Below, in pieces: positions 1 through 6,253 of a stretch of 8,682 bases of DNA (position 1 is its first letter; each line of letters opens with the position of its first letter). Source of the stretch: JBFEYJ01 sp041563315 (lineage in GTDB: Bacteria; Pseudomonadota; Gammaproteobacteria; Thiohalomonadales; Thiohalomonadaceae); assembly GCA_041563315.1 (NCBI GenBank), contig JBFFNE010000104.1:1-8682 (forward strand), written 5' to 3'. The notes under the pieces were generated by a model. That model was given only the letters and a program-made list of their open reading frames with translations. It did no database searches and was not told the DNA's origin. The translations under genes were made by a program, and so were the position numbers.

Positions 1-1448
1 ATACGTTGGTGGGTGTTCTTTTCAAAAGGGTGGAGGAATTCAGCAGGGTTAACGGCTGATACCTTCTGTTTATCCTGGGTCCATATCACCAGTGTGCGGC
101 CAGGTTTGAGCGGGTCGCGCGGCGCCATGCCGTTCCATTTTGCCAGCTGCATTACGCCGATGTTGTACTTGCGGGCAATGTCCCACAAGGTATCACCCTG
201 GCGTACCTGATACTCGACCTTGTTGCCTTTGCGCGGGCGATTCTGCAGCGCCTGCAGACGCTGGCTGGAACTCAGGCGGTAACGTTCCAGACCCTTGCGT
301 GCAACCGGGATGATCAGGGTTTTTCCGGCGCGGATGTCGTTGCCGCGGATTCTATTGACACGTTTGATCAGGGAAACGGTGGTGCGGTAACGATCGGCTA
401 GCACTCCCAGCACTTCGCCGCTTCGTATGGTATGGCGCTTCCAGGTGATCCGCTCCTGCTTCGGGTAGTTAGTCAGGTTTGCGGCAAAAATGTCTGCCTT
501 TTCCAGTGGTACCAGCAGTCGATGCGGACCGTCAGGATCGGTGGCCCAGCGATTGAAACCCGGATTGAAAAGGTACATCTCCTCAAGGCTTAGCTCGGCC
601 AGTTCGGCGGCGAGATCCAGATCGATTTGCGAGCCGATGTCAATGCTGACCAAATACGGGTGATCCGGAATCGAGTTGAGGACGACCCCATGGGCCGGTG
701 GATTGGCTACCAGGGTACTGATCGCCAGTAACTTGGGCACATAGCCCTCGGTCTCCTTCGGCAGGTCCAGCGACCAGTAGTCCGTAGGTTTGCCACGGCG
801 TTTGTTTTTGCGGATAGCGCGTCCAACAGTACCTTCGCCCGAATTGTAGGCGGCGAGGGCATGCAGCCAGTCACCGTCAAAGTGGCGATGCAGGTACTCC
901 AAGTAGTCCAGGGCGGCTCGGGTGGACTCGGCTACATCTCGACGGCCGTCATACCACCACGTTTGGCGCAGGCCGAAACGCTTACCGGTGCCCGGGACAA
1001 ATTGCCACAAACCTGCGGCGCGGCCGTGGGAGTAGGCAAAAGGCTGGAAAGCACTTTCGACGACCGGCAGCAAGGCGATCTCCATCGGCATGCCGCGTTT
1101 TTCGAGTTCTTCGACGATGAGGTGCATGTAGGGGTCGGCGCGCTCGCTTACCCGATCAAGGTAAGAGGGATGGCGCTCGAACCAGGCCAGATCGGAGTCG
1201 ACCCGCGTGTGCTGGTGGTCGCTAAGCTGGAAACCGCCACGCAAGCGCGTCCACAAATCCTGTGGTTCGTTGCATTGCTCTGCGGGCTTCTCCTGCACAA
1301 CATTTTCAGTGTCAACGGTTGCCACCAAAGGCATGGCTGCACTGGCTTCTTCTTTAACGGGCTGTTGCATCACGCAGCCAACCAGGGCAAGGCCCATGCT
1401 GGTGATGAGTAGCCAGTTAACGGGGGGGAGTACGTTAATTTGTGACAT
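1..1448 (-). CDS. mltD: Membrane-bound lytic murein transglycosylase D, C-terminus cut by the window edge
   Basis: Cleaves the MurNAc-GlcNAc bond of peptidoglycan non-hydrolytically, leaving 1,6-anhydro ends, while anchored in the outer membrane as a lipoprotein. The frame is open from ATG at 1448 to the left edge: 482 codons with no stop. Residues 13-25 form a hydrophobic stretch ending in a lipobox (LVGC, C25), although the n-region lacks the usual lysine or arginine. The transglycosylase domain spans about 105-255: catalytic Glu E131 in LLPVVESAF, then GLWQFVPGTG (146-155) and the family motif AAYNSGEG (199-206). Two LysM domains follow, at about 338-383 and 410-456 (YQVRQGDTLWDIARKYN), and bind glycan. 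It lies 52 nt downstream of gloB on the same strand. An in-frame stop at 1479-1481 and no other start codon leave ATG 1448 as the only start. Linkage to gloB and rnhA is conserved in Gammaproteobacteria. Confidence 0.95.
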   Translation of the reverse strand, partial: MSQINVLPPVNWLLITSMGLALVGCVMQQPVKEEASAAMPLVATVDTENVVQEKPAEQCNEPQDLWTRLRGGFQLSDHQHTRVDSDLAWFERHPSYLDRVSERADPYMHLIVEELEKRGMPMEIALLPVVESAFQPFAYSHGRAAGLWQFVPGTGKRFGLRQTWWYDGRRDVAESTRAALDYLEYLHRHFDGDWLHALAAYNSGEGTVGRAIRKNKRRGKPTDYWSLDLPKETEGYVPKLLAISTLVANPPAHGVVLNSIPDHPYLVSIDIGSQIDLDLAAELAELSLEEMYLFNPGFNRWATDPDGPHRLLVPLEKADIFAANLTNYPKQERITWKRHTIRSGEVLGVLADRYRTTVSLIKRVNRIRGNDIRAGKTLIIPVARKGLERYRLSSSQRLQALQNRPRKGNKVEYQVRQGDTLWDIARKYNIGVMQLAKWNGMAPRDPLKPGRTLVIWTQDKQKVSAVNPAEFLHPFEKNTHQR

Positions 1449-1454
1449 GGGCGC

Positions 1455-1482
1455 ATTATCCCGGAGTGTCCGGGAAGGTCAA
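1455..1482 (-). promoter_or_regulatory. Sigma-70 promoter for mltD
   Basis: On the minus strand TTGACC (1482-1477) is followed after 16 bases by GATAAT (1460-1455), each 5/6 to consensus. Six bases separate the -10 box from the mltD ATG, so the expected +1 is the A of the start codon and the transcript would be leaderless. No Shine-Dalgarno sequence precedes the ATG. It lies in the gloB-mltD gap, so mltD can be expressed apart from gloB. Confidence 0.6.
1460..1474. repeat. Perfect inverted repeat inside the mltD promoter spacer
   Basis: CCCGGA-GTG-TCCGGG is a perfect 6-bp inverted repeat with a 3-base centre, placed between the -35 and -10 boxes of the mltD promoter. No T-run follows on either strand, so it is not an intrinsic terminator for gloB. 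A repressor site or a spacer-binding activator site is the inference from position. Confidence 0.5.
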
Positions 1483-1500
1483 GCCTTGGCCAGGGCAGGT

Positions 1501-2274
1501 TTAGTCGAGACTGTCTTTCCACCGACGAACGGTAGCAAATACCTCAGCCGGGGTTGGGAGAGGGTGACCGGCAAAGGCCTCTGCTGCCTGGACAAGCTCA
1601 GGATTATGAGTGCGCAGGAAAGGATTGGTCTGCTTTTCCAGACCAAGCAGGGCTGGCACTGTATCCCTGTGGCCGGCGCGTAGCAGTCGTACCTCGTCCA
1701 GTCGTTCGCGGGTGGCGGAATTGTACGGCTCAGCAATGATGGCAAAGGCCAGGTTGGCCTGAGTATATTCGTGGGCGCAGTAGACCACGGTCTCATCAGG
1801 CAGGTGGCGCAGCTTCTCCAGGGAAGCGTACATTTGCTCTGCGGTGCCCTCGAACAGTCGGCCGCAGCCCGCTGTAAAGAGGGTGTCGCCACAAAACAGG
1901 GCGTCATGGCCGACATAGCAGACATGGCCTCGGGTGTGTCCCGGTGTATCCAGTACCTTGAATTGGAGATTGCACTCGCTCAGAGCGACAATGTCCCCTT
2001 CAGTCACCGCGTGAGTCAGTGCAGGAATGCGCTCATGGGTTGGACCATACACCGGGATGTCATAGCGCTGTACCAACGCCGTTACGCCGCCCGTATGATC
2101 GCCGTGATGGTGGGTGACCATGATGGCGATCGGTTGCAGTCCCTCTTTCTCCAGCTGCTCGATCACCACTTCCGCATCGCCGGGATCGACAATGGCAACC
2201 TGGGGATTATCTGTGCAACCGATGAGCCAGATATAATTGTCATCGAAGGCATGGATACGGCGAATTTTCAACAT
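1501..2274 (-). CDS. gloB: Hydroxyacylglutathione hydrolase (glyoxalase II)
   Basis: Second step of the glutathione-dependent methylglyoxal detoxification pathway: hydrolyses S-D-lactoylglutathione to D-lactate and glutathione in the cytoplasm. The protein has 257 residues, the usual GloB length, or 259 from the upstream ATG at 2280; numbering here is from 2280. The beta-lactamase-fold metal ligands are intact: THHHGDH (H57, H59, D61, H62), H115 in DTPGHTRGH, D132 in FCGDTLF and H170 in CAHEYT. The N-terminal AFDDNYIW and a C-terminal helical substrate domain are typical. I prefer ATG 2274 because the only Shine-Dalgarno-like bases (ACAGG) lie 9 nt before it but just 3 nt before ATG 2280. It diverges from the YafS-type gene and is followed by mltD, as in enterics. 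Confidence 0.95.
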   Translation of the reverse strand: MLKIRRIHAFDDNYIWLIGCTDNPQVAIVDPGDAEVVIEQLEKEGLQPIAIMVTHHHGDHTGGVTALVQRYDIPVYGPTHERIPALTHAVTEGDIVALSECNLQFKVLDTPGHTRGHVCYVGHDALFCGDTLFTAGCGRLFEGTAEQMYASLEKLRHLPDETVVYCAHEYTQANLAFAIIAEPYNSATRERLDEVRLLRAGHRDTVPALLGLEKQTNPFLRTHNPELVQAAEAFAGHPLPTPAEVFATVRRWKDSLD

Positions 2275-2281
2275 AGGCATA

Positions 2282-2294
2282 AACCTGTCAGGTT
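2282..2294. repeat. Palindrome over the gloB ribosome binding site
   Basis: AACCTG-T-CAGGTT is a perfect 6-bp inverted repeat. It contains the AGG that serves as the gloB Shine-Dalgarno sequence and lies just upstream of the gloB start. It could be a small operator, or a weak hairpin affecting gloB translation. Short palindromes also occur by chance. Confidence 0.35.
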
Positions 2295-2337
2295 ATGGTA
2301 GTGTAAGGTGTGATGGTATCGAGCACGGTTCATATCC

Positions 2338-2367
2338 TTGACACCCTCTTGCGGAGTCCCCTTTATA
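2338..2367 (+). promoter_or_regulatory. Possible promoter for the yafS-rnhA pair
   Basis: A perfect TTGACA lies at 2338-2343. The -10 is ambiguous: TTTATA at 2362-2367 (18-base spacer, 3/6) or TATACA at 2364-2369 (20-base spacer, 4/6). Either would put transcription start at or very near the ATG at 2372, leaving no room for a leader. The gloB-yafS gap is only about 90 bp, so a promoter for the plus-strand genes should lie here. Confidence 0.35.
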
Positions 2368-2371
2368 CACG

Positions 2372-3157
2372 ATGAAACGACTTCTTCAAGCCTATCGCTG
2401 TCCCGACCACGTTGAGGCGAGGCGAGAGCTTCGCCGCTGGTATCGTACGGCGCTGGGCGTGAATCTCCAGGAGCGCGAGCAGCAACTGCTTTCCCAGGTG
2501 CTGCCGAACCTCTTCGGCTACCACCTGCTGCAAGTAGGTCGGCCGATGGAGTCAGATTTTCTTGCTAGCTCCCGTATCACTCATCGAATTGTGATGGATG
2601 AGGTATTGCCGCAGTCAGATTTCTCCGGAGAGGAGAGCTTTCTCAGTCAGAGTGATGAGTGGCCCATCGCTTCGGATAGCCTGGATGTCGCTTTGCTACC
2701 CCATACCCTTGAGTATGTGGCCCGCCCCCATGAAGTGCTGCGTGAGGCCGAGCGGACCCTGATCCCCGAGGGACATCTGTTGATCGTCGGTTTCAATCCC
2801 TGGAGCCAGTTCGGGATTCGCCGCTTGTTTAGCGGTTGGCGCAACGAAAGCCCTTGGTGTGGGCATTTCTACAGCACACTGCGTCTCAGGGATTGGCTGG
2901 CACTGTTGGGCTTTGATACGGTTCTGGTTCGACATTACTTTTTTCGCCCCCCCCTGCAGAATGAGGGTATCATGCGACGCCTTCGTAAATTTGAGCGCGC
3001 CGGGGAGCGCTTGTGGTCCCCATTTGGAGGAGGCTATCTGCTGGTGGCGAAGAAAAGGGTTACGACCCTCACACCCATCAAGCCACGCTGGCGCACTCGC
3101 CGCAGCCTCGTTTCAGTAGGCTCCACCGAACCGACGGTGAGACGGAACAGGATATGA
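2372..3157 (+). CDS. yafS: YafS-type class I SAM-dependent methyltransferase (substrate unknown)
   Basis: A 261-residue predicted methyltransferase matching E. coli YafS in location (between gloB and rnhA) and in sequence features I recognise. The SAM-binding motif I is degenerate (HLLQVG, 51-56). The later core is clear: LDVALLPHTLEY (104-115), PHEVLREAERTL (119-130), then EGHLLIVGFNP (133-143). A basic, probably disordered tail starts at about 228. No reaction or substrate is established for the family as far as I know. A weak GGAG lies 15 nt before the ATG. Its stop overlaps the rnhA start (ATGA, 3154-3157), so the two genes are very probably co-transcribed and translationally coupled. Confidence 0.85.
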   Translation: MKRLLQAYRCPDHVEARRELRRWYRTALGVNLQEREQQLLSQVLPNLFGYHLLQVGRPMESDFLASSRITHRIVMDEVLPQSDFSGEESFLSQSDEWPIASDSLDVALLPHTLEYVARPHEVLREAERTLIPEGHLLIVGFNPWSQFGIRRLFSGWRNESPWCGHFYSTLRLRDWLALLGFDTVLVRHYFFRPPLQNEGIMRRLRKFERAGERLWSPFGGGYLLVAKKRVTTLTPIKPRWRTRRSLVSVGSTEPTVRRNRI

Positions 3158-3606
3158 ACAAAAACGACGATAATACCGTGGAAATCTTTACCGATGGGGC
3201 CTGCCGCGGCAATCCCGGCCCCGGTGGCTGGGGCGCGATTCTGCGCTATAAGGGCAAGGAAAAGAGCTTTTATGGTGGAGAGCGGGAAACAACAAACAAC
3301 CGCATGGAACTGATGGCAGCAATCTGCGCCTTGGAGAGTCTGACCCGTTCCTGCAGGGTACACCTGACCACTGATTCACAATATGTAATGAAGGGTATTA
3401 CCGAGTGGATGGTCAACTGGAAAAAGCGTGGTTGGAAGACCGCTAACCGCCAGCCGGTCAAGAATGTGGACTTGTGGCAGCGGTTGGACAAGGCCCTCGC
3501 TCCACACGAGGTAACCTGGGAGTGGGTGAGGGGCCATACCGGCCACCCGGAAAACGAGCGGGCCGATGAACTGGCCAACCAGGGCATTGATGAGTTGAAA
3601 GGTTGA
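3154..3606 (+). CDS. rnhA: Ribonuclease HI
   Basis: Cytoplasmic endonuclease that degrades the RNA strand of RNA-DNA hybrids, as in R-loops and primers. The protein has 150 residues (E. coli RNase HI has 155). The two-metal active site is complete: D14 (FTDG), E52 (NNRMEL), D74 (TTDSQYV) and D138 (ENERADELAN), plus the mobile-loop histidine H128 (VRGHTGH). The basic handle region at about 84-105 with WKKRGWK marks the Proteobacterial type I enzyme. The frame stays open upstream to 3013, but those residues overlap the methyltransferase and lie outside the family, so the ATG at 3154 in the ATGA overlap is the start. dnaQ follows on the same strand 185 nt later, whereas in E. coli rnhA and dnaQ diverge. 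Confidence 0.96.
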   Translation: MNKNDDNTVEIFTDGACRGNPGPGGWGAILRYKGKEKSFYGGERETTNNRMELMAAICALESLTRSCRVHLTTDSQYVMKGITEWMVNWKKRGWKTANRQPVKNVDLWQRLDKALAPHEVTWEWVRGHTGHPENERADELANQGIDELKG

Positions 3607-3669
3607 ACAAGGCAACAAAGCGTGCAATGACACTTCATCACCGGGATGGAAAGGGGGCCGGCAGAGTGA

Positions 3670-3687
3670 GCAAATCTTTGCCTTTTT
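3670..3687 (+). terminator. Weak terminator-like hairpin after rnhA
   Basis: GCAA-ATCT-TTGC forms a 4-bp stem followed one base later by TTTTT (3683-3687). The stem is short and not GC-rich, so termination would be inefficient. The rest of the 185-nt rnhA-dnaQ gap shows no convincing promoter, though dnaQ should have one here if this hairpin acts. Confidence 0.25.
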
Positions 3688-3791
3688 GTCAGGCCGCGGC
3701 TCTGCACTGACAAGCTTCTCCATGAGGACTCTGTCTCCGTGGTGAGACCGGGTTATTACCAGCTAAATAGTGACATCAGGGATTTATAACC

Positions 3792-4496
3792 ATGCGCCAA
3801 ATCGTCCTCGATACCGAAACCACCGGCCTGGAAGCGGCGGATCACTATATTATTGAAATTGGTTGTGTTGAGCTCAATAACCGACGCCTGACCGGCAACA
3901 ACTACCACCAATACATCCGTCCCGATCGCGAGGTGGACGCGGGGGCGATGGAGGTCCATGGCATCACCAATGAATTCCTGAGCGACAAGCCGCATTTTTC
4001 AGAGGTAATGGAGGATTTTCTCGATTACATCAAGGGCGCGGATGAGTTGGTGATCCATAACGCTCCCTTCGACGTCGGCTTTATCAACAAGGAGCTCATG
4101 CGTAACAACGGCCCTTACCTGAACCTCCGCGACAGCTTCCAGGTGCTCGATACCCTTGTGATGGCCCGCCAGCTGCATCCGGGGCAGAAAAACAGTCTGG
4201 ATGCCTTGTGCAAACGTTACGATATCAACAACGACCATCGTGAGTTGCACGGGGCGTTGCTTGATGCCGAGATTCTGGCTGATGTCTATCTGGCGATGAC
4301 TGGCGGTCAGACCAGCCTCTCCCTGAGTGCCCAGAACAGCGCTCAGTCTGCAGTGGAGATCCGGCGTCTGCCGGCTAACCGGCAGCCCTTGGCGGTTGTT
4401 ATGGCCTGTGCGGAGGAGTTGGAGGCGCACCGGCAGCGTCTGGAGGAAATCGACAAAATCAGTGGTGGTAATGTGCCCTGGGATACGTGGAGTTGA
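3792..4496 (+). CDS. dnaQ: DNA polymerase III epsilon subunit (3'-5' proofreading exonuclease)
   Basis: Removes mismatched 3' ends during replication as part of the Pol III core with alpha and theta. The protein has 234 residues (E. coli 243). DEDDh exonuclease motifs are complete: D7 and E9 in DTETTG, D94 in HNAPFDVGF, and H153 and D158 in HGALLDAE. After the catalytic domain (about 1-168) comes a sliding-clamp-binding motif QTSLSL (173-178), matching the QTSMAF of E. coli epsilon. The C-terminal segment ending VPWDTWS is the usual tether to the alpha subunit. AGGGA at 3778-3782 lies 9 nt before the ATG. The E. coli gene is followed by a tRNA-Asp gene; here the downstream region has no tRNA but carries regulatory signals and a candidate small RNA. 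Confidence 0.96.
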   Translation: MRQIVLDTETTGLEAADHYIIEIGCVELNNRRLTGNNYHQYIRPDREVDAGAMEVHGITNEFLSDKPHFSEVMEDFLDYIKGADELVIHNAPFDVGFINKELMRNNGPYLNLRDSFQVLDTLVMARQLHPGQKNSLDALCKRYDINNDHRELHGALLDAEILADVYLAMTGGQTSLSLSAQNSAQSAVEIRRLPANRQPLAVVMACAEELEAHRQRLEEIDKISGGNVPWDTWS

Positions 4497-4537
4497 CTGA
4501 AATGGGGGCGATGGTCCGTCTTGTTTGTATTGTCTTA

Positions 4538-4553
4538 TGGCAGTTTTTTGGCA
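4538..4553 (+). promoter_or_regulatory. Second, weaker sigma-54-like element
   Basis: GG (4539-4540) and GC (4551-4552) are separated by exactly 10 bases in a TGGCA...TGGCA context, the spacing required for a -24/-12 promoter. Other consensus positions (C and G after TGGCA, the second T of TTGC) do not match. The only NtrC-like site lies downstream of it. It may be coincidence. Confidence 0.2.
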
Positions 4554-4616
4554 TCCCTCTGGCGCTAACGCGCTGAAATATCCTTTACTGAATCTCGAAA
4601 TTGTCTGTGGGTTTGT

Positions 4617-4641
4617 GGTGCAAATGCACCGGTTTGGTGCT
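4617..4641 (+). promoter_or_regulatory. NtrC (NR-I) binding site with an extra half-site
   Basis: TGCACC-GGTTT-GGTGCT (4625-4641) matches the NtrC consensus TGCACC-N5-GGTGCA at 11 of 12 defined bases; as I recall it, a glnA enhancer site ends in the same GGTGCT. A further half-site GGTGCA lies directly upstream (4617-4622), forming a perfect GGTGCA-AA-TGCACC inverted repeat with the left arm. The 17-bp site is centred near 4633, about 86 bases upstream of the predicted start of the sigma-54 promoter at 4693-4708, within the usual enhancer range. Confidence 0.7.
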
Positions 4642-4692
4642 GGATCTGTTTAAAAGCAGTCGCTCTCAGAGGCATTTTCGCTGTCTTGGCCC

Positions 4693-4708
4693 TGGCACGT
4701 TGCGTGCA
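4693..4708 (+). promoter_or_regulatory. Sigma-54 (RpoN) -24/-12 promoter
   Basis: TGGCACG-TTGC-GTGCA matches the consensus TGGCACG-N4-TTGCA with one mismatch. GG (4694-4695) and GC (4706-4707) have the obligatory 10-base spacing. Transcription should begin about 12 bases after the -12 element, near 4719. No coding sequence follows: the intrinsic terminator ends at 4796, only about 78 nt later, which points to a small-RNA promoter. Confidence 0.75.
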
Positions 4709-4718
4709 TAGACTTGTT

Positions 4719-4796
4719 CTGTGGCAATCCTTTGTCACGTCTCCTTTTGGTTTTATCTTGTTGATTGGGCGCCCCGGTTGGGACGCCCTTTTTTTT
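4719..4796 (+). ncRNA. Candidate NtrC/sigma-54-dependent small regulatory RNA
   Basis: About 78 nt between the predicted sigma-54 start and the end of a terminator T-run. A 5' hairpin pairs GTGGCAA (4721-4727) with TTGTCAC (4732-4738), 7 bp including one G-U, and exposes a TCCT loop complementary to Shine-Dalgarno AGGA. An unpaired, U-rich segment (4739-4766) follows, with a second anti-Shine-Dalgarno stretch CTCCTTTT (4741-4748). It ends in a strong hairpin with eight T, the layout of Hfq-dependent trans-acting sRNAs. There is no ATG and no plausible small ORF. Bases 4748-4763 can pair with the nhaD ribosome binding site. NrsZ of Pseudomonas is a known NtrC/RpoN-controlled sRNA, so the principle has precedent, but I do not recognise this sequence as any named family. 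Alternative: the 3' end of a long dnaQ transcript. Confidence 0.6.
4767..4796 (+). terminator. Strong intrinsic terminator of the small RNA and/or dnaQ
   Basis: GGGCG.CCC (4767-4775), loop GGTT, GGG.CGCCC (4780-4788): eight G-C pairs with one internal mismatch, followed by TTTTTTTT (4789-4796). It acts on plus-strand transcripts. On the minus strand the same hairpin lies 13 nt after the nhaD stop but has no T-run behind it, so it would at best weakly end nhaD transcription. Confidence 0.9.
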
Positions 4797-4800
4797 GCCT

Positions 4801-6240
4801 TTATGCGGTGAGACCGCTGTTAATCAGCAGATGGACCCAGATGCTGGCAGCATAACCCAGAGCGATCGCCCAGCTCCATTTGAGGTGAGAGAAAAAGGTG
4901 TAGATGCCACGTGCCTGGCCCATCAGTGCGACACCGGCGGCCGATCCTATTGAGAGCAGGGAACCACCGACGCCGGCGGTCAGGGTGACCAGCAGCCATT
5001 GGCTCAGGTCCATCGTCGGGTTCATGGTCAGTACCGCAAACATTACTGGGATATTGTCGACGATAGCCGAGAGGACACCGATCAGGATATTGGCCCAGGT
5101 GGCCCCAAGTCCGACATACATCGATTCGGAGGCCAGCGCCAGGTAGCCGAGACTACCCAAGCCCCCGACACACAACACGACACCATAAAAGAACATCAGG
5201 GTATCCCATTCGGCGCGAGCGACGATGCCGTAGATATCGAAGCGGTTGTTGGCCTCGTGTGATACCTCCATGCTGCGCTTTTCCGGTCCTTCCACTTCCT
5301 CAATTGCTTCCTGTTGTTCCTTGCGGCGCAGGAAGTAGCCATAGAACTTCAAGATACCCAGTCCGGTCATCATACCCAGCACCGGCGGCAGATGCAGGAA
5401 GTTGTGTAAGGAGACGGCCATAATAATGGTCAGCAGGAAAAGGCCGATGACAATGAGCCCGCCTCGCTTGATCGTGACCTTTTCGTCCATCGCATTGGGC
5501 CTGTCTTTCTTGATCGCCATGGACATGAGCAGTGCCGGAACCAGCCAGTTCACGACGGACGGAATAAACAGATGGAAGAAACTCTGGAACTCCACGAGCC
5601 CCTTCTGCCATACCATCAGTGTAGTAATGTCGCCAAAGGGCGAAAAGGCGCCGCCGGCATTGGCTGCGACCACGATGTTGATACAGGCCAGTGCAATGAA
5701 CTGGGGCTTACCGGCGCCCACCGCCATAACAACCGCCGCCATCAGCAGGGCGGTGGTAAGGTTGTCGGCGATCGGAGAGATGAAAAAGGCGAGCAAGCCG
5801 GTGATCCAGAAAATCGAGCGGAGGCTGAAGCCGCGAGAGACGAGCCATGCGCGCAGGGCATTAAACACCTGGCGCTCCTCCATGGTGTTGATGTAGGTCA
5901 TCGCCGCCAGCAGGAATAGGAATAGCTCGGTGTATTCGAGCAAATTGTGGCGGATCGCGTTGCCGGCTGTCTCAGTGTCGCCATGTCCGGCGTAAGCCAT
6001 CCCTACCAACACCCAGATAATCCCGGCGGCGACGATGACCGGTTTTGATTTACGCAGGTGCAGAAACTCTTCGCCAATCACCATCATATAAGCGATCACG
6101 AAAATGATGATAGCAGCGATGCCGAACCAGGTTGTCGTCAGATCGAGCAGAGCCCCTCCCTCCGCAGCCATGGTCGCTGCTGGAAAGGAAAATAACAGGA
6201 GAATGGCTAATAAGAGTTTGCGCCAGGCAACGTTCATCAT
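4801..6240 (-). CDS. nhaD: NhaD-type Na+/H+ antiporter
   Basis: Inner-membrane antiporter of the ion transporter (ArsB/NhaD) superfamily that exchanges cytoplasmic Na+ (or Li+) for H+, serving sodium and pH homeostasis. The 479-residue protein is almost wholly hydrophobic segments, with a signal-like first segment (about 7-25) and one charged cytoplasmic loop (about 303-345). Family motifs are SPIADNLTTALL (155-166), NAGGAFSPFGDITT (194-207), the second-half counterpart VDNIPVMFAVL (394-404) and GSLLSIGSAAG (426-436). The frame is open up to 6294, but I choose ATG 6240 because AAGGA (6252-6248) lies 7 nt before it and hydrophobicity begins right after. The next codon is also ATG (6237). It converges with the candidate small RNA, only 4 bp from its terminator. 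Sodium homeostasis suggests a marine or saline habitat. Confidence 0.93.
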   Translation of the reverse strand: MMNVAWRKLLLAILLLFSFPAATMAAEGGALLDLTTTWFGIAAIIIFVIAYMMVIGEEFLHLRKSKPVIVAAGIIWVLVGMAYAGHGDTETAGNAIRHNLLEYTELFLFLLAAMTYINTMEERQVFNALRAWLVSRGFSLRSIFWITGLLAFFISPIADNLTTALLMAAVVMAVGAGKPQFIALACINIVVAANAGGAFSPFGDITTLMVWQKGLVEFQSFFHLFIPSVVNWLVPALLMSMAIKKDRPNAMDEKVTIKRGGLIVIGLFLLTIIMAVSLHNFLHLPPVLGMMTGLGILKFYGYFLRRKEQQEAIEEVEGPEKRSMEVSHEANNRFDIYGIVARAEWDTLMFFYGVVLCVGGLGSLGYLALASESMYVGLGATWANILIGVLSAIVDNIPVMFAVLTMNPTMDLSQWLLVTLTAGVGGSLLSIGSAAGVALMGQARGIYTFFSHLKWSWAIALGYAASIWVHLLINSGLTA

Positions 6241-6253
6241 CTGGTTTTCCTTG

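Noticed and set aside
861..1412. 183-codon plus-strand open frame
   Set aside because: Lies antisense to the transglycosylase domain of mltD, which has clear family motifs; the plus-strand product resembles nothing I know and has no ribosome binding site.
1771..2301. 176-codon plus-strand open frame over gloB
   Set aside because: Shadow of gloB: all metal-binding motifs lie on the minus strand.
3013..3153. N-terminal extension of the rnhA frame
   Set aside because: Overlaps the methyltransferase and adds residues foreign to RNase HI; the ATG in the ATGA overlap is the better start.
4497..4766. tRNA-Asp gene expected after dnaQ by analogy with E. coli
   Set aside because: No cloverleaf, T-loop signature or CCA end could be found on either strand.
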